Shown here piece after piece: positions 58,653 through 64,000 of a stretch of 64,000 nucleotides of DNA. Location: positions 1 through 64,000 of the forward strand of contig JBHJHI010000041.1 of the NCBI GenBank assembly GCA_050330995.1, in the 5' to 3' direction. The translations under genes were made by a program, and so were the position numbers. The notes below the pieces were generated by a model. The model was not told the origin of the DNA and did no database searches. It saw only the letters and a list, made by a program, of their open reading frames with translations. Source of the stretch: Thermohalobaculum sp050330995. Lineage in GTDB: Bacteria > Pseudomonadota > Alphaproteobacteria > Rhodobacterales > Rhodobacteraceae. Within the stretch, counting starts at the first letter, position 1. Every line of letters starts with the position of its first letter.

Positions 58653-59860
58653 TGCGGCTCGCGGACTGCGAGGGCTTCGTCGTCGGCAACCCGCCGCCGC
58701 GCAAGGGCGGGCGCTATTTCGTCTTCGTCAAGCTGGTCACCGCCTGCGGGGTCGTCGGCTACGGCGAGGTCTACGCCGCCACCTTCGGCCCGCACGTGGT
58801 CGCCGACATGGTGCGCGACCTGTTCGCGCGCCGCTTCGAGGGCCAGGACCCCCACCGCATCGAGCACCTCTGGCGCACGTCCTACGGCTCGGGCTACACG
58901 CTGCGCCCCGACGCCTCGCTGGTGGCCTGCCTCAGCGGCCTCGAGATCGCCTGCTGGGACATCGTCGGCAAGGCCGCGGGCAAGCCGGTCCACGCCCTCA
59001 TGGGCGGGCGCTGCCGCGAGCGGGTGCGCGCCTACACCTACCTCTATCCCGAGAGCGGCGACGCCTATCCGTCCTCGGGCGAGGCGGCCGTCTACGACGA
59101 CCCCGACGCGGCGGCCGAGCGGGCGGTGCATTACGTCGAGCGCGGCTTCACCGCCGTCAAGTTCGACCCCGCCGGCCCCTACACCGTCTACGACGGCCGA
59201 CAGCCCGACCTAGGAGCCCTCGACCGCTCGGAGGCCTTCTGCCGCGCGATCCGCGAGGCGGTGGGCACGCGCGCGGACCTCCTGTTCGGCACGCACGGGC
59301 AGTTCTCCACGTCGGGCGCCAAGCGCCTCGCGCGCCGGATCGAGCCCTACGAGCCGCTCTGGTTCGAGGAGCCGGTGCCGCCGGAGATGCCCGAGGCCAT
59401 GGCCGAGGTCGCGCGCTCGACCAGCGTGCCGATCTCGACCGGCGAGCGGCTGGTCACCAAGTACGAGTTCGCCCGCGTCCTCGCCTGCGGCGGCGCCTCG
59501 ATCCTGCAACCCGCGCTCGGGCGGGTCGGCGGGCTCTGGGAGGCGCGCAAGGTAGCGGCCATGGCCGAGGCGCACTATGCGCACATGGCCCCGCACCTCT
59601 ACGCCGGCCCGATCGAGGGCGCGGCCAACGTCCAGCTCGCCGCCTGTATCCCGAACTTCCTGATCTTGGAGAGCATCGAGGACTGGGGCGGCTTCCACGC
59701 CGACCTGCTCACCACGCCAGTGCGCTTCGAGGACGGCTACGTGATCCCGTCGGACGAGCCCGGCCTCGGCGTGGCCCTGAACGAGGACGTCGCGCGTGCG
59801 CACCCTTACGAGGGCGACGAGTTGCACCTGACCATGGAGCCGGACCCGCGCGAGCCGTGA
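58652..59860 (+). CDS. Enolase-superfamily sugar-acid dehydratase-like enzyme
   Basis: The 402-aa enzyme has the mandelate-racemase/muconate-lactonizing fold: N-terminal capping domain, then barrel with Lys in TAVKFDPAG, metal ligands in LLFGTHGQFS, WFEEPVPPE and PISTGERL, and a catalytic His in HMAPHLYAGPIEG. The pattern resembles acid-sugar dehydratases; specificity cannot be read from sequence alone. An in-frame GTG at 58649 overlaps the dehydrogenase stop; the ATG at 58652 is used. Confidence 0.85.
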   Translation: MRLADCEGFVVGNPPPRKGGRYFVFVKLVTACGVVGYGEVYAATFGPHVVADMVRDLFARRFEGQDPHRIEHLWRTSYGSGYTLRPDASLVACLSGLEIACWDIVGKAAGKPVHALMGGRCRERVRAYTYLYPESGDAYPSSGEAAVYDDPDAAAERAVHYVERGFTAVKFDPAGPYTVYDGRQPDLGALDRSEAFCRAIREAVGTRADLLFGTHGQFSTSGAKRLARRIEPYEPLWFEEPVPPEMPEAMAEVARSTSVPISTGERLVTKYEFARVLACGGASILQPALGRVGGLWEARKVAAMAEAHYAHMAPHLYAGPIEGAANVQLAACIPNFLILESIEDWGGFHADLLTTPVRFEDGYVIPSDEPGLGVALNEDVARAHPYEGDELHLTMEPDPREP

Positions 59861-60002
59861 GGGGGGACGCGGGACCGTCCCCGCGCGGCGGCCGGGTGCC
59901 CGGGACGGGCGAGGGCGGCGCGCCACCGCACGCGGCCGACGACGGGCGCCGCCACAGGCGGACGAGGACAGCGCGCCGCAGCGGGCGGGTGAGGGCAGGG
60001 AG

Positions 60003-60797
60003 GTGATCCGATCCGGCGCGCCGGGCGCGGAGGAGGCTTCGATCGCTTTCGACGCGGGCGATGGCGGCGTGCTGTCGGGAGCGGCCGCCGATGCGAAGGA
60101 CGGGACCGCTTCCGGCCCGGCCGCGCTCGCCTGGCGCGGTGACGTGCCGGTCTCGACGCTTTATGCCGACGCCTACCACGCCGGTGACGGGCTGGCCGAA
60201 GCGCGTCACGTCTACCTCGCCGGCTGCGGGTTGCCCGAGCGCTATCGCCCCGGCTTCGTGCTCGCCGAGACCGGCTTCGGCACGGGGCTGAACCTCGCCG
60301 CCGCCTGGGCGGCCTGGCGCGCGGCCGGGGCGGCGGGTTCGCTGACGTACGTCGGCTTCGAGGCCCATCCCCTGAGCGCCGCCGAGATGGCCCGTGCGCT
60401 CGGCCCCTTTCCCGGGATCGCCGCAGAGGCCGAGGCGCTGGTCACGGCCTGGGCACGATCGAGCGGCCCGGTGCGCCGTCTCCGGACGCCGGGGCTCGAC
60501 GCCGCGGTGGTCGTGGGCGACGCGCGCGAGACCGTCCCGGCCTGGGGCGGCAGGGCCGACGCCTGGTTACTCGACGGCTTCGCGCCCGCGCGCAATCCGG
60601 CGCTCTGGGAGCCCGCGCTCCTCGCCGCCGTCGCCCGCCGCCTCGCGCCCGGCGGACGGGCGGCGAGCTTCACCGCCGCGGGCCGGGTGCGCCGCGCCCT
60701 CGCGGCGGCCGGGCTCGCGGTGGAGCGTCGCGCGGGCTTCGGCACGAAGCGGCACATAACCGTCGCCCGCAGGCCGGAGGCGCTCGACGATCGCTAG
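60003..60797 (+). CDS. mnmD: MnmD-type tRNA (mnm5s2U34) methyltransferase
   Basis: The enzyme performs the last step in mnm5s2U34 modification of tRNA. It is the MnmD-only (DUF752) form without the MnmC oxidase domain. The motif 'FVLAETGFGTGLNLAAAW' (about residues 85-105) is the AdoMet site; YVGFEAHPLS and 'DAWLLDGFAPARNPALW' are diagnostic, the latter the Asp-rich active site. GTG start at 60003. Length 264 aa, with a disordered N-terminus. Confidence 0.9.
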   Translation: MIRSGAPGAEEASIAFDAGDGGVLSGAAADAKDGTASGPAALAWRGDVPVSTLYADAYHAGDGLAEARHVYLAGCGLPERYRPGFVLAETGFGTGLNLAAAWAAWRAAGAAGSLTYVGFEAHPLSAAEMARALGPFPGIAAEAEALVTAWARSSGPVRRLRTPGLDAAVVVGDARETVPAWGGRADAWLLDGFAPARNPALWEPALLAAVARRLAPGGRAASFTAAGRVRRALAAAGLAVERRAGFGTKRHITVARRPEALDDR

Positions 60798-61232
60798 GTG
60801 GCGCCGCACCGGACAGCTGATGCGACGGCGGACGCTTCGCGGACCCCTTGGCCGCGTCCTTTGGCACGACGCTCGGCTCTCGCGCGGACGAGCCGTCGCC
60901 AGGGCGCCATTCGACCCGATCGGATCGGGTCCGGCGCCCCGAGATGCCGTTCTCGCGCGCTTTCGCGGCGCCCGGGCGTTCTGCTCGGGCTGGAAAGCGC
61001 TCTGGCGTCGGGAGCGCTCGCGATGCCGACCGCCGATCGGGGGCCTTCGTGGACCTCGACACGATCGTCCTGTTCGCCCTCACCCGAGTTCGTGCTGTCG
61101 CTCGCACCCGGCCCGGCCATCCCGCCTGTCACGAGGGCGTCGCTTGCTCTCGCACCGCGCGCCGCCTATGCCATGTCGGCTGCGGCGAGACGTCGCCGAG
61201 CCGCGCTCGCCGACCCGACAGGAGGTTCCCCC
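60798..61232. other. Intergenic region with a decayed gene
   Basis: Spacer between mnmD and glpX. It holds the LysE-like remnant below; the rest shows no coding signature. AGGAGG at 61220-61225 is the glpX ribosome site. Confidence 0.5.
61048..61200 (+). pseudogene. LysE-family exporter remnant
   Basis: In one frame the sequence gives VDLDTIVLFALT from 61048. Shifting frame at about 61083 it gives EFVLSLAPGPAIPPV. Together these are the N-terminal signature of LysE/RhtB amino-acid exporters (…FALTE-FVLSLAPGPA…). The continuation (TRGxxxGL…AxG-type) is barely recognisable and no full-length frame exists. It looks like a frameshifted, truncated exporter gene. Confidence 0.45.
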
Positions 61233-62201
61233 ATGGTCAAGCACGATCCCACCACGTTCCAGGATCGGATGCTCTCGCTCGGGCTCGCGCGGGTGTCGGA
61301 GGCCGCCGCCATCGCCTCGGCGCGGCTGATCGGGCGCGGCGACGAGAAGGCGGCCGACCGCGCCGCGGTCGAGGCGATGCGCTCGGAGCTGAACAAGCTC
61401 GACATCAAGGGCACCGTCGTCATCGGCGAGGGCGAGCGTGACGAGGCGCCGATGCTCTATATCGGCGAGGAGGTCGGCACCGGCAGTGGCCCGGAGGTGG
61501 ACATCGCCCTCGACCCGCTCGAAGGGACCACGCTGACCGCCAAGGCGATGCCGAACGCGCTGACGGTGATCGCCCTCGGGCCGCGCGGCTCGATGCTGCA
61601 CGCGCCGGACGTCTACATGGACAAGCTCGCGGTCGGCCCGTACGTGCCGCCGGGCACGGTGTCGCTCGCGATGAGCCCCACCGAGCGGGTACGCGCCTAC
61701 GCCAAGGCCGCCGGCGTCAAGCCCGAGGACGTGGGCGTGTGCGTGCTGGAGCGCCCGCGCCACGAGGAGCTGATCGCCGAGGTGCGCGAGACCGGCGCCT
61801 CGGTGCGCCTCATCACCGACGGCGACGTGGCCGGCGTGATCCACTGCGCCGAGCCCTCGACCGGCATCGACATGTACATGGGGCAGGGCGGCGCGCCCGA
61901 GGGCGTGCTCGCCGCCGCCGCGCTCAAGTGCATGGGCGGCGCCATGGAGGGGCGGCTGATGTTTCGCAACGACGACGAGCGCGGCCGCGCGAAGAAGGCG
62001 GGCATCGAGGATCTCGACCGCGTCTACACCCTCGACGACATGATCCAGGCCGACGTGCTGTTCGCGGCGACGGGGGTGACCAACGGCTCGATCGTGCAGG
62101 GCGCGCGCCGCGACGGCGACTACCTCGAGACCGAGACCATCCTGATGCGCTCGCGCACGGGCTCGGTGCGCCGCGTGATCTACCGCACGCGTAACCACTG
62201 A
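61233..62201 (+). CDS. glpX: Class II fructose-1,6-bisphosphatase GlpX
   Basis: GlpX hydrolyses fructose-1,6-bisphosphate in gluconeogenesis and the Calvin cycle. Metal and substrate residues: VVIGEGERDEAPMLYIGEEVG (Asp/Glu), DIALDPLEGTTLTAKAMPNAL, ITDGDVAGVIHCAEPSTGIDMYMGQGGAPEGVLAAAALK and the C-terminal RSRTGSVRRVIY. Length 322 aa. ATG at 61233 follows AGGAGG. No other Calvin-cycle genes are in this window. Confidence 0.95.
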   Translation: MVKHDPTTFQDRMLSLGLARVSEAAAIASARLIGRGDEKAADRAAVEAMRSELNKLDIKGTVVIGEGERDEAPMLYIGEEVGTGSGPEVDIALDPLEGTTLTAKAMPNALTVIALGPRGSMLHAPDVYMDKLAVGPYVPPGTVSLAMSPTERVRAYAKAAGVKPEDVGVCVLERPRHEELIAEVRETGASVRLITDGDVAGVIHCAEPSTGIDMYMGQGGAPEGVLAAAALKCMGGAMEGRLMFRNDDERGRAKKAGIEDLDRVYTLDDMIQADVLFAATGVTNGSIVQGARRDGDYLETETILMRSRTGSVRRVIYRTRNH

Positions 62202-62244
62202 CGGCGGATGCGGGGGCCGCGGCCCCCGCACGCGTCCGGGTGCC

Positions 62245-63276
62245 TCAGGCGTAGGCCCAGTAGCCTTCCTCGACCTCGACGATCTCGTGGAGGTGAGGGT
62301 TGATCCGGCGGGCCTCGTCGCTCAGCGCGAAGTCGACCATCACCTGCGCGCGGTCCGCGCCGTCCTCCAGCACCTCGGTCCAGAAGTCGAAGCCGTCTTC
62401 GTCGGCGTCGCGGTCGAGCACGGCGTCGTAGAGGTGGTCGATGTAGTCGGCGTCCGAGAGATAGTCGGCGGCGGCCGGGTCGATCGCCTCGCCGGACTTG
62501 CGCTCGAATTCGGCGCTGTCGAGGAACTCGAAGGAGATCTCGCGCAGCGAACGACCGTCGGCGAGTTCACCCACGTAGTGGTTGAAGCCGTCCCAGTCGA
62601 AGCTGCCGTCGCGATCGAACGCCCCCTGGTAGAGAAGCGCGACGTTGTGCGCGTCGACCGTCTCGGGCGAGCGCGGGTCGTTGTCCTCGGCCCAGTTGCG
62701 CATCACCTCGGTGCTGTAGTCGTTGAACAGCGCGGCGTAGTTCGCGACGGCATCTTTCGCGGCGACGACGCCGACGGCGGTCAGCGCCCCGTCCACTTCG
62801 GCCCAGACCGGCGAACCGCTGCTACCGGGTTCGACCTCGTCGGACTCGAAGACGATGACGTCCCGGCCGAGGTCGTAATCCGCATCGGCACGATCGTAGC
62901 GTTGCTCCTCGCCCGAGAAGGTCACGGCCGGATAGCCTGCGGTCTCCAGCGAGCCGACCTGCAGATCGGCGCCGTTGGCGATCTCGAACCAGCCCTGGCT
63001 GTCGCCGACGGGCTCTTCCAGCGTCACCAGCGCCAAGTCGAACCGCGTGTTCGTGAACGACTGGAAGGGGTCGTCCCAAAAATCGGAGACGGGAAAGATC
63101 TCAACCGACTCGGCCGTCGTCTCTACCCCGTTCTCGAACCGAATTTCCAGCGGAACGATATCGCCGTTCTCGTCGGTGACGACATGAACGTTCGTAATCA
63201 GATCGTTAGGACCGACCAGGAATCCGGTTCCATGACCGTCGGGCCGGACGACCCTGGCAATTTGGTTTTCCCACAT
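62245..63276 (-). CDS. Trypsin-like serine protease with DUF4214 region
   Basis: The 343-aa protein has an S1/V8-like protease part. His lies in LITNVHVVTDENG, Asp in TNTRFDLALVTLEEP and Ser in 'EPGSSGSPVWAEVDG'. The C-terminal third has two copies of the DUF4214 pattern: LYQGAFDRDGSFDWDGFNHYVGELADGRSLREISFEFLDSAEF, then LYDAVLDRDADEDGFDFWTEVLEDGADRAQVMVDFALSDEA. DUF4214 occurs in surface and secreted proteins. No signal peptide is clear. The ATG at 63276 is used; an upstream TTG would add 16 residues. Confidence 0.82.
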   Translation of the reverse strand: MWENQIARVVRPDGHGTGFLVGPNDLITNVHVVTDENGDIVPLEIRFENGVETTAESVEIFPVSDFWDDPFQSFTNTRFDLALVTLEEPVGDSQGWFEIANGADLQVGSLETAGYPAVTFSGEEQRYDRADADYDLGRDVIVFESDEVEPGSSGSPVWAEVDGALTAVGVVAAKDAVANYAALFNDYSTEVMRNWAEDNDPRSPETVDAHNVALLYQGAFDRDGSFDWDGFNHYVGELADGRSLREISFEFLDSAEFERKSGEAIDPAAADYLSDADYIDHLYDAVLDRDADEDGFDFWTEVLEDGADRAQVMVDFALSDEARRINPHLHEIVEVEEGYWAYA

Positions 63277-63675
63277 GATGTGGCTCCGCTGTTCGTCCTC
63301 TGACGAAAAGCAATGAAGCGGCAACTCTCACTTACGGGAGAAGCAGCTCGACTATCGCTTTCTCGCTCCAGGAGAGAGATACACGATAATGGGGCGAAAA
63401 TTCGGAGCCTTGCGATGTTGATTATACAACTTCAAGTATAGGAAAGTGGGGCTCGACAAGATCGTCTTCCAGCATCCGGCCAAGCTGCGGGAGCACTGTG
63501 CTACTCACCGTTCGATCTCGCTCGGCCGGAGCGACCCGGGAGCACTTTCCGGACCGAGCGGCACGCTTGGCGTCGCGACGGGGCGCGGACGCGTGAATCC
63601 GGCGCGACGGACCCGGTCCGATCGGCCCGGACGACGCTTCGAGCCGGGGCCGCCGACCTCGCCCGCCCCCTCGCG
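63277..63675. other. Intergenic region upstream of the protease
   Basis: No gene is supported. On the minus strand TATAAT occurs at 63426-63421, 145 bp before the protease start, in an AT-rich patch; a fitting -35 box is not obvious. It may contain the protease promoter. Confidence 0.4.
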
Positions 63676-63999
63676 CTACGCCTGCCCGGCCTGAGCGAGC
63701 ACGTCGGGGTTGCGCAGCAGCATGGTCTCGGCCTTGCGCCGCAGGATCGGCTGGACGACGAGGCTCTGGGCGAGGGCGTAGGCGGCGGCGAGGAAGGCGA
63801 GACCGCCGAGCCCCAGCCCGAGGGCCGCCGGCAGCAGGACCGGCGCACGCGCGAGCAGCGCCGCCGGAAGCGGCTCGCCCCCCTCGCGCGCCGCGTCGAG
63901 CGCGCCCCGCACCATGGCCGGATCGAGCGCGCCCGAGGCGGCGCCGAGCGCGACCGCGGCGGCGAGCAGGGCCGAGAGACCGACGATCCCCCCGATCAC
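63676..63999 (-). CDS. Membrane protein, incomplete at the window edge
   Basis: About 107 residues with two to three hydrophobic helices (GGIVGLSALLAAAVALGAASGAL..., LLARAPVLLPAALGLGLGGLAFLAAAYALAQSLVV) and a basic end LRRKAETMLLRNPDVLAQAGQA. The apparent GTG start is at 63999, at the window's end, so the protein may begin further upstream. Family not recognised. Confidence 0.55.
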   Translation of the reverse strand: MIGGIVGLSALLAAAVALGAASGALDPAMVRGALDAAREGGEPLPAALLARAPVLLPAALGLGLGGLAFLAAAYALAQSLVVQPILRRKAETMLLRNPDVLAQAGQA

Positions 64000-64000
64000 C

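Overview
The window comes from the chromosome of a GC-rich, bacteriochlorophyll-a-making alphaproteobacterium. A crtEF-bchCXYZ-puf superoperon, PpsR/CrtJ-type sites, an IalB-family protein, a YcbK/DUF882 protein and the rplU-rpmA-obgE-proBA order together suggest a phototrophic member of the Hyphomicrobiales (Methylobacterium/Salinarimonas-like). The exact genus is inference.

Region by region. 1-1744: a CheB fragment ending at an insertion-like junction, then an extensin-like protein. 1758-15997: photosynthesis genes. crtD-crtC run leftward. crtE-crtF, bchC-X-Y-Z and pufQ-B-A-L-M-C run rightward. They cover carotenoid supply and modification, the chlorin-to-bacteriochlorin reduction, the LH1 polypeptides and the reaction centre with its tetraheme cytochrome. 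TGT-N12-ACA sites sit in the crtD/crtE divergent promoter and before bchC. Strong hairpins separate bchZ/pufQ, pufQ/pufB and pufA/pufL. A terminator follows pufC. 16083-16937: a long non-coding spacer with two perfect DnaA boxes and an AT-rich patch. 16938-24013: housekeeping and envelope genes (queuosine-precursor transporter, ArfB, SppA-like protease, SDR, AsmA-like).

24339-36536: a 12.2-kb genomic island integrated into the 3' end of tRNA-Ser(CGA). It has a 14-bp direct repeat at its ends, a tyrosine integrase at its left end, an AlpA-type regulator, a toprim/DUF3987 replication block, a DUF5681 protein, a DNA methyltransferase, an XRE regulator with a palindromic operator, and many small unknown genes. 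No capsid, tail or complete packaging genes are visible, so it looks like a phage satellite or similar small integrative element. An AT-rich orphan gene lies directly behind the integrase.

36634-48504: a VPLPA-CTERM protein, rplU-rpmA-GNAT-obgE-proB-proA, a probable superinfection-immunity protein, a DUF882 protein, a YcbB-type L,D-transpeptidase, and lpxD with a dedicated acyl carrier protein/ketosynthase pair. 48667-63999: IalB, MmsA, the prkA-yeaH-spoVR stress operon, ssb, an alcohol dehydrogenase/enolase-superfamily pair, MnmD, GlpX, a secreted-type serine protease with a DUF4214 region, and an incomplete membrane protein at the window edge.

Long ORFs occur on both strands throughout because of the GC content. 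Only those with recognisable family features, coupled starts or coherent context are called.
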